Position numbers and translations under genes: made by a program. The notes beneath the pieces were generated by a model. The model was not told where the DNA came from and did not search any database. It saw nothing but the letters and a program-made list of their open reading frames with translations. Below, piece after piece: positions 1 to 6,181 of a stretch of 9,753 nucleotides of DNA (position 1 is its first letter; every line of letters starts with the position of its first letter). Source of the DNA: Acidimicrobiales bacterium (GTDB lineage Bacteria; Actinomycetota; Acidimicrobiia; Acidimicrobiales; Palsa-688); contig JAFAWZ010000201.1 in the NCBI GenBank assembly GCA_019241495.1, forward strand, positions 1 to 9,753, given 5' to 3'.

Positions 1-844
1 CTATGAAGATGATGGCCGGCGCCTGCTTGCGGGCCGTCTGGAACAGGTCCCGCACCCGGGAGGCGCCGACCCCCACGAACATCTCCATGAAGTCCGAGCC
101 GGTGACCGACAAGAAGGGCACGCCCGCTTCGCCGGCGATGGCCCGGGCGAGAAGGGTCTTGCCTGTGCCGGGAGGCCCGACGAGCAGGACACCTTTGGGG
201 ATCTTGGCCCCGATCTCCTTGAACCGGTTGGCCGAGCGGAGGAAGTCCACCACTTCCCTGATCTCCAGCTTCACCCCCTCGTAGCCGGCCACGTCGGCGA
301 AGGTGGTGCGGGGCCGTTCGGTCGTGTACACCTTGGCTTTCGACCGGCCGATGGACATGATCCCGCTCATCTGGCCCTGGGCCCGTCGGGTGATGAAGAC
401 AAGGAGCAGGATGATCAGCGCCCCGTAGATGATGTAGGGCAGCCAGGCCGCCCAGGCGCTGGTGCTCGTCCTGGCCAGCTTCACGTTCACGTTGTGCTGC
501 TGCAGGTCGGTGAGCGGCCCGCTGTTCTGGGCCAGAGGCACGCCCTGTGTCGCGTACTGCTGGCCCGTCTTGAGGGTGTAGGTGATGTGGCCGCTGTCTA
601 CGTTGATCGTCGCCTGGGTGACGTTCCCGGAGTTCACCGCGGATATGAATTCGGAGTAGTTCTGGCCGGGCGGGTTGTTGGAGCCCCGCATCGAGGTGAG
701 GGCCAGGGCCAGGATGACGACTGTGGCCAGCACGACGGCGATCCATCGCCAGTTGCTGCCAGACGGGCTGCCGCCGCTCGGGGCCCCCTGCCCGCCACCA
801 CCCCCAGGGCGCATGTCGCGCATGTCTCCCGGCTGCCTGCTCAT
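1..844 (-). CDS. ftsH: ATP-dependent zinc metalloprotease FtsH, N-terminal part (cut by window edge)
   Basis: FtsH is a membrane-anchored AAA+ protease that extracts and degrades membrane and short-lived cytosolic proteins. Reading leftward from ATG at 844-842, 281 residues are visible. A Gly/Ser-rich cytosolic start is followed by transmembrane helix 1 (about 34-52), a periplasmic-type domain (about 60-128) containing NYSEF, and transmembrane helix 2 (about 133-152). The linker TTFADVAGYEGVK (180-192) leads into the AAA+ domain. Walker A GPPGTGKT is at 223-230 and the pore-loop segment MFVGVG at about 255-260. The window ends just inside the Walker B strand (AIIFI), so the second half of the AAA+ domain and the HEXXH protease domain are outside. 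GGAG at 852-849 lies 4 bases before the ATG. An in-frame ATG 7 codons later is an alternative start. The gene is divergent from the DUF3499 gene. Family assignment is near certain; only completeness is unknown. Confidence 0.96.
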   Translation of the reverse strand, partial: MSRQPGDMRDMRPGGGGGQGAPSGGSPSGSNWRWIAVVLATVVILALALTSMRGSNNPPGQNYSEFISAVNSGNVTQATINVDSGHITYTLKTGQQYATQGVPLAQNSGPLTDLQQHNVNVKLARTSTSAWAAWLPYIIYGALIILLLVFITRRAQGQMSGIMSIGRSKAKVYTTERPRTTFADVAGYEGVKLEIREVVDFLRSANRFKEIGAKIPKGVLLVGPPGTGKTLLARAIAGEAGVPFLSVTGSDFMEMFVGVGASRVRDLFQTARKQAPAIIFI

Positions 845-910
845 GGTTCTCCATGGTAGGCCGGGCCGTCCGTATAACACTGGCCACCCAGATAACCCCC
901 GGCCGTCCTG
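845..910. promoter_or_regulatory. Divergent intergenic region between ftsH and the DUF3499 gene
   Basis: These 66 bases separate two divergent genes, so promoters for both should lie here. An A/T-rich island, TATAAC at 873-878, resembles a -10 hexamer rightward, and its complement gives TATACG leftward. ATAAC occurs again at 892-896, 18 bases from the first copy. No convincing -35 element is visible for either direction, so the exact promoters are a guess. The ribosome-binding GGAG of ftsH is at its left edge. Confidence 0.4.
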
Positions 911-1144
911 ATGCGTCGGTATTCTTTCTCGTCGATGGAGCGCCGCCCGCTTTGCGCCCGGCCCGGCTGCCAGGGGCTGACCGTGGCCTGGCTGACCTAT
1001 GACTACGCCGGACAGCGGGTGTGGCTCGACGATCGCCCCTCCGAGGTGGGTGGCGACCAGTGGGGCCTGTGCTCGGGTCACGCCGGGCGGCTGCGGGCCC
1101 CGCAGGGCTGGACCCAGGTCGACCGGCGGATCGGGACCTTCTGA
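911..1144 (+). CDS. DUF3499-family small Cys/His protein
   Basis: This 77-residue protein has no established function. The core CARPGC (Cys15, Cys20), the central VAWLTYDY strand, LCSGH (Cys54, His57) and the ending RLRAPQGW match the actinobacterial DUF3499 pattern (C-x4-C, then C-x2-H, then RLxAPxGW). The Cys/His set suggests a small metal-binding fold, which is inference. In Mycobacterium and Streptomyces the family sits beside manB, as it does here, two genes upstream. The ATG at 911 gives 77 residues. An in-frame ATG at 935 would give 69 residues and places the first Cys at position 7, closer to what I recall for the family. Neither start has a Shine-Dalgarno sequence, but a TATTCT hexamer lies 9 bases before the second one. 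The gene ends at TGA 1142-1144, 23 bases before the best start for the next gene. Confidence 0.8.
   Translation: MRRYSFSSMERRPLCARPGCQGLTVAWLTYDYAGQRVWLDDRPSEVGGDQWGLCSGHAGRLRAPQGWTQVDRRIGTF
920..925 (+). promoter_or_regulatory. Possible -10 hexamer (TATTCT) for a near-leaderless DUF3499 transcript
   Basis: TATTCT ends 9 bases before the alternative ATG at 935, which has no Shine-Dalgarno. This fits the TANNNT -10 pattern of actinobacterial leaderless or near-leaderless transcripts. No -35 element is visible. If it is real, the gene starts at 935 rather than 911. It is a weak pattern match only. Confidence 0.25.
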
Positions 1145-1167
1145 GGCTGGAACGGCTCGAGTCGCCC

Positions 1168-1872
1168 GTGCCCCCGCGCTGGGGGGTGAAGGTCGCGGTC
1201 GTCGGTTTCGCGGTCGGGCTGGTGCTGTCCACCGTGACGGCCAGCATCGCCGGGGCCGCGACGGGCTTCCGGGCCGGCTCCAACGCTCCCGTGCCCATAG
1301 CGGTGACGGCCGCCGACGTGGCCGGGCTGTGGGTGGGTCTGGTGGGCGCCGCCGTCTACGCCAGCCGGACCCGGGGCCGCGGGTCGTTGGCGGCGGACTT
1401 CGGCTACCGCATCGGTGCCTGGTGGGACCTCCTCGCCGGCGCGCTCGTAGGCCTCGCCTGCCAATACGGTCTCGTGCCGCTGATCTACCTACCCTTCGAG
1501 CACCTCGACCGGAACCTGTCCCACCAGATCGGCCGCCCAGCCCAGCGCGACACTGCTGCGGCCCACACCTCGGCGGCTCTGACCGTGCTCATCATCTTCT
1601 TGGCCGTGGGGGCGCCGCTCGTCGAGGAGCTGTTCTTTCGAGGGCTTCTCCTGCGATCCCTGGCCGGCTGGATGTCCACTCCGATCGCCATCGTCGTCAC
1701 CGGTCTGTTGTTCGCCCTGGCCCACTTCGAGGCGGTTCAGTTCGCCGGTCTGGCCGTCTTCGGGGTGGTGCTCGGACTGCTGGCATGGGTTACCGGCCGG
1801 CTCGGGCCGTCCATCGGCGCTCACATGGCGTTCAACGCGGTTGCGGTGATCGGCACTGCTCATGTCCATTAG
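1168..1872 (+). CDS. CPBP (CAAX/Rce1-like) family intramembrane protease
   Basis: This is a membrane-embedded protease of the CPBP/ABI family (Rce1-like), usually 200-300 residues. The three family motifs are intact, with residues counted from GTG 1168: EELFFR at 153-158, FALAH at 182-186 (His186), and HMAFN at 219-223 (His219, Asn223). About seven hydrophobic helices are visible, starting at about 7-29, 44-64 and 85-107, with four more across the catalytic C-terminal half. Bacterial substrates are mostly unknown; members act in peptide maturation, immunity or envelope processes. The start is uncertain. The frame is open back to 1021, but that part overlaps the DUF3499 gene and looks non-coding, so GTG 1168, just before the first helix, is preferred (234 residues). 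GTG 1186 is another option, and neither has a clear ribosome-binding site. The close spacing to DUF3499 suggests co-transcription. Confidence 0.85.
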   Translation: MPPRWGVKVAVVGFAVGLVLSTVTASIAGAATGFRAGSNAPVPIAVTAADVAGLWVGLVGAAVYASRTRGRGSLAADFGYRIGAWWDLLAGALVGLACQYGLVPLIYLPFEHLDRNLSHQIGRPAQRDTAAAHTSAALTVLIIFLAVGAPLVEELFFRGLLLRSLAGWMSTPIAIVVTGLLFALAHFEAVQFAGLAVFGVVLGLLAWVTGRLGPSIGAHMAFNAVAVIGTAHVH

Positions 1873-1930
1873 TTCATTAGGACCAAAGGCCCTATCAAGA
1901 AAAAGTCCTGGTCTGCCGACAGATCTGATC

Positions 1931-2101
1931 ATGAAATGCCCGACCTGCCGGATAAGACAGTTGGTGGTGATCGAGATCCAGGTGGGGGGTGAGCCCGTCA
2001 CTCTCTTCAGCTGCTCGCACTGCGATCGGCGCTGGTGGCAAGGAATGGAGGGCACCCTCACCCTCGATTCGGTCCTCGGGATCGCCTCCGCCAACACCTG
2101 A
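1931..2101 (+). CDS. Small zinc-ribbon protein of unknown function
   Basis: This 56-residue protein begins MKCPTC and carries a second knuckle CSHC near residues 28-31, followed by DRRWWQG. Two CxxC pairs about 22 residues apart form a zinc-ribbon pattern, so one structural zinc is likely. No enzyme motif or membrane segment is visible. The frame could start at ATG 1862 (79 residues), overlapping the end of the CPBP gene by 11 bases. The extra 23 residues lie in an A/T-richer stretch and precede a typical zinc-ribbon N terminus, so ATG 1931 is preferred. No Shine-Dalgarno is seen at either start. It lies between the CPBP protease and the long membrane/phosphomannomutase frame. It may be regulatory or a protein-protein adaptor, but I do not recognise a named family. 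Confidence 0.65.
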   Translation: MKCPTCRIRQLVVIEIQVGGEPVTLFSCSHCDRRWWQGMEGTLTLDSVLGIASANT

Positions 2102-2149
2102 CCGCTTGAACCCCAGTCGTCGGCCCGCCCCGGTCAGAATGGGGGCCGG

Positions 2150-5100
2150 ATGACGGCGACCAGAACGATCTACAAACCAGTCGAGGACGCGATCTGGCCG
2201 CCTGAGTCGGCCCGTCCCCGCTGGGAGAGGCTCAAGGACAAAGCAACCCCCGAAGTCCTGGTGACCTTCGCCGTGGTGCTCGGCTGTGTGATCTTCACCT
2301 TCAAGTTCCTCCAGCCGTCCCAGCTCTTCAACGACACCACGCCGGCCGGCGGTGACATGGGCGCCCACGTGTGGCTGCCCGACTTCGTGAAGCGGGGTCT
2401 CCTGCCCCACCTCCGGGTGACCGGGTGGACGCCCGACTGGTACGACGGCTTTCCGGCGCTCACGTACTACTTCCCGTTGCCCATTTGGGCCATCGCCCTC
2501 CTGTCGTACGTCATCCCCTACAACATCGCCTTCAAGCTGGTGACCGTCCTCGGACTGTTGGCACTGCCGGTGGCAGCCTGGGCGCTCGGCCGGCTGGCCC
2601 GCATCCCGTTCCCTGGTCCGGCCGGGCTCGCGGCTGCCACCCTCCTGTTCCTTTTTTCCCGGGACTTCACTATCTACGGCGGGAACATCGCGTCGACCAT
2701 GGCGGGCGAGTTCTCCTTCTCCATATCACTGGCCTTCGCCCTCCTGTTCCTCGGGCTCGTGGCCGGAGGCCTGCAAACGGGCAAGCACCGGGTACCGGCG
2801 GCCATAACTCTCGCGTGCTGCGGCTTCTCCCACATCCTGCCCTTGATATTCGCCGTCGCCGGAGCGGTCGTGCTCGTCATCATGAGCCTGGCCGAGCATC
2901 GTGACCGGCGGCGGCTGCGCTGGGCCTTCCCGGTACTCCTGACCGGGGGCGCACTGATCGCCTTCTGGGCCCTGCCCTTCTGGTTGCGGCTGCCATATGC
3001 CACCAACATGGGCTACCAGAAGGTCACCAATTACTGGTCGTCGATGTCGCACCACGACACGTGGTTGATCACCCTGGCCGTTCTGGGGTTCGTGCTGTCG
3101 GCCGCCCGGTTCAATCGGATCGGCATATTCCTCGGCATCATGGCCGGGCTGGCCGCGACCGCCTTCAGGTTCGCCCCGCCGGCCCGGCTGTGGAACGCCC
3201 GGGCCTTGCCGTTCTGGTTCCTGTGCCTGTACCTGTTGGCCGGGGTGGCGCTCATCGAGGTGGGATCGATCGTGGTCGAGGCCTACGCCGTCCGTAAAGA
3301 CGCGGACCGTTGGGGCCGCGTCGGGGTGATCGTCGTCACCACCCTCGCGGCGGCCGGATGGGTGCTGTACCCGCTGCGGGAGCTGCCCGGGGGGCACACC
3401 ACGGCGGGTCGTTACGACTGGCTCGGCATCACCTCGGCAGATCATTCGTTCGTCCCCGACTGGGTGTACTGGAACTACTCCGGCTACGAGAACGTCGACA
3501 AGGCCCGCCATGTGGAGTACTTCGCTCTCGTCAACGAGATGAAGAAGCTCGGTTCCGACCCGACGGATGGCTGCGGCCGGGCCATGTGGCAGTACGAGCC
3601 GGACCTCAACCAGATGGGTACCCCCGACGCCCTGATGCTCCTGCCTTACTGGACTCATGGATGCATCGGGTCCCAGGAAGGGCTCTACTACGAGTCGTCG
3701 GCGACCACCCCGTACCACTTCTTGAACGCGGCCGAGCTGTCGGAGCAGCCGGCCAACCCGGTCCGCGGCCTCCTCTACCCGGCTACGCCCGACGTGGCCG
3801 AGGGCGTCCAGCACCTGCAGATGCTCGGCGTGAAGTACTTCATGGCCGAGACGCCGGCCATCGAGGCCCAGGCGGACAGCGACAGCAACCTGCTCCTGGT
3901 GGGAACGGTCGGCCCCTTCTCGGTGAACTACACGAGCTCGGGTTCGGGCAGTTCTACGGGGGTGCAGCAACGCACCTGGAAGATCTACAAGGTGCTGGAC
4001 TCGGACCTGGTCACTCCACTGATCAACCAGCCCGTCGTAATGAAGGGGGTCGCCTCCCGCGACCCCTCCGTGTGGCTGCAGGCCTCCGAGTCGTGGTACC
4101 TCGACCCGAACCGCTGGAACACCTACGAGGCGGCGGCCGGCCCGAAGAGCTGGGCTCGGGTCTCCGCGACGCAGAAGAACCTGCCCCAAACGCCGGAGCC
4201 CGCCGTCCAGGTCTCCAACGTGAAACAAACCAACGAGTCGGTCTTCTTCGACGTCGACCAGATCGGCGTCCCGGTCCTGGTAAAGGTGTCGTACTTCCCG
4301 AACTGGCAGGTAAGCGGGGGGACGGGCCCCTACCGGGTCACCCCGAACCTAATGGTGGTGATCCCGACGTCCAACCACGTCGCTCTCCACTACGGCTACA
4401 CCCCGGTCGACTGGGCGGGCTTCATCATCTCCCTCCTGGGCCTGGGCTCCCTCGTGCTGCTGTGGCGGGCCGGGCCCGTCGCCTATCGCGCCGCCCGCCG
4501 GCCCAGCGGTCGAGCGATCACGTGGACTTTGCCGGGGGAAGAGAACGGTAAGGTCTCGGGCGGTATGGCTTCTTCGACCCTCGCCCAGCTCGACGAGATC
4601 TTCAAGGCCTACGACATACGGGGTCTGGTCCCCAACCAGCTGAATGCAGACGTGGCCCGGGCGGCCGGTACCGCCTTCGCCCGCTACTGCGGCGAGCCCC
4701 GGGTCATCGTCGGGCGGGACATGCGGCCCTCGGGGGCCGAGCTGGTCCACGCCTTCGCCGAGGGGGTGACCGCTGAGGGCGTCGATGTGGTCGACATCGG
4801 GCTGTGCTCCACCGATGAGATGTACTTCGCGTCGGGGAGCATGAACGCGCCGGGCGCCATGTTCACCGCCTCCCACAACCCGGCCCAGTACAACGGGATC
4901 AAGCTGTGCCACTCGGGGGCCCGCCCCATCGGGGCCGAGACCGGGCTGGCGGAGATCAAGGCGTCGGTTGCCGCCGCCCTGGCGTCAGGGGTGCGGGTCC
5001 CGCCCGTGGTGGAGGGGAACACCGCAAGAGCTGACATCCTGGCTGACTTCGCGGCCAAGGTGCGCTCCTTCGTAGACGTCCGAGCCCTGCGACCCCTCAA

Positions 5101-5941
5101 GGTCGTGGCCGACACGGCCAACGGCATGGGCGGCCTGGTCGTGCCGGTCGTCTTCGAGGGCCTCCCCTTCCGCCTCGAGGTCCTCTTCGGCGAGCTGGAC
5201 GGCACCTTCCCCAACCATCCGGCCGACCCGATCCAGCCGGAGAACCTGGTGGCCCTGCAAGAGCGCATCCGCGCCACCGGCGCCGACGTGGGCCTGGCCT
5301 TCGACGGCGACGCCGACCGGTGCTTCCTGGTCGACGATCAGGGCGTCCCTCTCTCCGGATCGACGACGACCGCGTTGGTGGCGGCTGCCATGCTCGAAAG
5401 GCACCCCGGCGCGACCATCCTCTACAACCTGATCTGCTCCAAGGCGGTACCGGAGATCATCGGGGAACGAGGTGGGGTAGCGGTGCGGACCCGAGTCGGT
5501 CACTCCTACATAAAAGCGGTGATGGCCGACACCGACGCCCTCTTCGGAGGGGAGCACTCCGGCCATTACTACTTCCGGGACAACTACCGGGCCGATTCGG
5601 GTTCCATTGCGGCGCTGGTGGTGCTCGAGGTGTTGAGCCGGGCCGGGCGGCCCCTCTCCGAGATCCGCCGGGACTTCGAGCGCTACGCCGCCTCCGGCGA
5701 GATCAACACCCAGGTGGACGACCCGCTCGCGGTCATCGAAGAGGTCGCCTCCCATTACTACGGGGTGGCCCAGGATCGGCTGGACGGTCTGACCGTCGAT
5801 ATGGGGGACTGGTGGTTCAACCTGCGGCCCTCCAACACCGAGCCCCTCCTCCGGTTGAACCTCGAGGCGGCCGACCCCGCCACTTGCCAAGCTCGCACCG
5901 CGGAGGTGCTTGCCTTGATAACCGGATCGGAGAGGCATTGA
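2150..5941 (+). CDS. manB: Fusion: GT-C/YfhO-like membrane protein plus phosphomannomutase
   Basis: One uninterrupted frame of 1263 codons. Residues 1-775 form a polytopic membrane protein. A first helix (about 36-54) is followed by an external loop with GGDMGAH (67-73) and DWYDG (96-100). A row of helices runs to about 410. A large non-membrane domain (about 411-750) contains YFPNW at 715-719, as in YfhO-type proteins, and a last helix lies at about 756-772. This resembles the '6-pyruvoyl-tetrahydropterin synthase-related' membrane family and GT-C glycosyltransferases, where acidic residues of the first loop are catalytic; the substrate is unknown. Residues 806-1263 are a complete phosphomannomutase, which interconverts mannose-6- and mannose-1-phosphate. 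The run RAARRPSGR after the last helix puts the enzyme in the cytosol by the positive-inside rule. Such genes are normally separate. ATG 2150 has no clear Shine-Dalgarno. The 48 bases before it hold only a CAGAAT hexamer 9 bases upstream of the ATG. Confidence 0.85.
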   Translation: MTATRTIYKPVEDAIWPPESARPRWERLKDKATPEVLVTFAVVLGCVIFTFKFLQPSQLFNDTTPAGGDMGAHVWLPDFVKRGLLPHLRVTGWTPDWYDGFPALTYYFPLPIWAIALLSYVIPYNIAFKLVTVLGLLALPVAAWALGRLARIPFPGPAGLAAATLLFLFSRDFTIYGGNIASTMAGEFSFSISLAFALLFLGLVAGGLQTGKHRVPAAITLACCGFSHILPLIFAVAGAVVLVIMSLAEHRDRRRLRWAFPVLLTGGALIAFWALPFWLRLPYATNMGYQKVTNYWSSMSHHDTWLITLAVLGFVLSAARFNRIGIFLGIMAGLAATAFRFAPPARLWNARALPFWFLCLYLLAGVALIEVGSIVVEAYAVRKDADRWGRVGVIVVTTLAAAGWVLYPLRELPGGHTTAGRYDWLGITSADHSFVPDWVYWNYSGYENVDKARHVEYFALVNEMKKLGSDPTDGCGRAMWQYEPDLNQMGTPDALMLLPYWTHGCIGSQEGLYYESSATTPYHFLNAAELSEQPANPVRGLLYPATPDVAEGVQHLQMLGVKYFMAETPAIEAQADSDSNLLLVGTVGPFSVNYTSSGSGSSTGVQQRTWKIYKVLDSDLVTPLINQPVVMKGVASRDPSVWLQASESWYLDPNRWNTYEAAAGPKSWARVSATQKNLPQTPEPAVQVSNVKQTNESVFFDVDQIGVPVLVKVSYFPNWQVSGGTGPYRVTPNLMVVIPTSNHVALHYGYTPVDWAGFIISLLGLGSLVLLWRAGPVAYRAARRPSGRAITWTLPGEENGKVSGGMASSTLAQLDEIFKAYDIRGLVPNQLNADVARAAGTAFARYCGEPRVIVGRDMRPSGAELVHAFAEGVTAEGVDVVDIGLCSTDEMYFASGSMNAPGAMFTASHNPAQYNGIKLCHSGARPIGAETGLAEIKASVAAALASGVRVPPVVEGNTARADILADFAAKVRSFVDVRALRPLKVVADTANGMGGLVVPVVFEGLPFRLEVLFGELDGTFPNHPADPIQPENLVALQERIRATGADVGLAFDGDADRCFLVDDQGVPLSGSTTTALVAAAMLERHPGATILYNLICSKAVPEIIGERGGVAVRTRVGHSYIKAVMADTDALFGGEHSGHYYFRDNYRADSGSIAALVVLEVLSRAGRPLSEIRRDFERYAASGEINTQVDDPLAVIEEVASHYYGVAQDRLDGLTVDMGDWWFNLRPSNTEPLLRLNLEAADPATCQARTAEVLALITGSERH
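4549..4554 (+). promoter_or_regulatory. Possible internal -10 hexamer (TAAGGT) before the phosphomannomutase module
   Basis: TAAGGT fits the TANNNT -10 pattern and ends 10 bases before the in-frame ATG at 4565, where phosphomannomutase homology begins. It would give a transcript with a leader of only a few bases. AAGG inside it could alternatively serve as a distant ribosome-binding site. No good -35 is seen at normal spacing. The same TAA would be a stop codon in a different frame (see findings). Confidence 0.25.
4565..5941 (+). other. manB: Phosphomannomutase (ManB) module, possible separate translation start
   Basis: This is the C-terminal part of the 2150-5941 frame, listed separately because it is a full-length enzyme (458 residues) with its own ATG. 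It belongs to the alpha-D-phosphohexomutase family, and all four active-site segments are present. The phosphoserine loop is TASHNP (Ser103), the metal loop DGDADR (Asp247, 249, 251), the sugar-binding loop GGEHSGH (328-334), and the phosphate-binding loop RPSNTEP (421-427). The N terminus has the family's FKAYDIRG. Product mannose-1-phosphate feeds GDP-mannose synthesis; phosphoglucomutase side activity is possible. The next gene starts 6 bases after its stop. Whether the cell makes it fused, separate or both cannot be told from the sequence. Confidence 0.9.
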
Positions 5942-5947
5942 TAACCG

Positions 5948-6181
5948 ATGGCGCTTGACCCGAAGCTGCTCGAGATACTGGCCTGTCCCAAGGACAAGGG
6001 GCCGCTGCTCTACTTCGCCGACGAGGACTCCCTGTACAACCCCCGCCTGCGCATGAGGTACCGGGTCACCGACGACATCCCGGTCATGCTCATAGACGAG
6101 GCCGAGATCCTCGACGATGCAGAAGACGCCCGCCTGCGCACCAAAGCCGACGCCGAGGGGATCGAACCAACGTGGAAATAG
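5948..6181 (+). CDS. Trm112-like (UPF0434/YcaR-type) small protein
   Basis: This 77-residue protein has the family signature LLEILACPKDKGPLLY (residues 7-22), LYNPRLRMRYRV and DDIPVML. In eukaryotes and archaea Trm112 is a zinc-ribbon activator of methyltransferases; bacterial members are mostly uncharacterised. Only one Cys (Cys13) remains: the usual CPxC is CPKD and the distal cysteines are absent. Zinc binding is therefore unlikely, and to my knowledge actinobacterial homologues share this CPxDKGPL form. The C-terminal tail is acidic (EAEILDDAEDA). GGAGAGG at 5929-5935 lies 12 bases before the ATG. The gene starts 6 bases after the phosphomannomutase stop and overlaps the next start by 10 bases, so translational coupling is likely. 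The manB, Trm112, SIS order is conserved in other actinobacteria, which supports the call. Confidence 0.85.
   Translation: MALDPKLLEILACPKDKGPLLYFADEDSLYNPRLRMRYRVTDDIPVMLIDEAEILDDAEDARLRTKADAEGIEPTWK

Noticed and set aside
1021..1167. A longer CPBP protease starting at GTG 1021.
   Set aside because: It would overlap most of the DUF3499 coding sequence, and the extra residues look like an out-of-frame translation (Arg/Gly/Pro-rich).
1879..1909. AGGAC ... GTCCT as an inverted repeat before the zinc-ribbon gene.
   Set aside because: The arms are only 5 bases with a 21-base loop, so chance explains it, and no promoter hexamers with proper spacing accompany it.
2726..4228. A 500-codon open frame on the minus strand opposite the membrane protein.
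   Set aside because: It is rich in Arg, Gly, His, Val and Glu with no recognisable domain, and it lies opposite a clearly conserved coding frame. Long antisense frames are common at this base composition.
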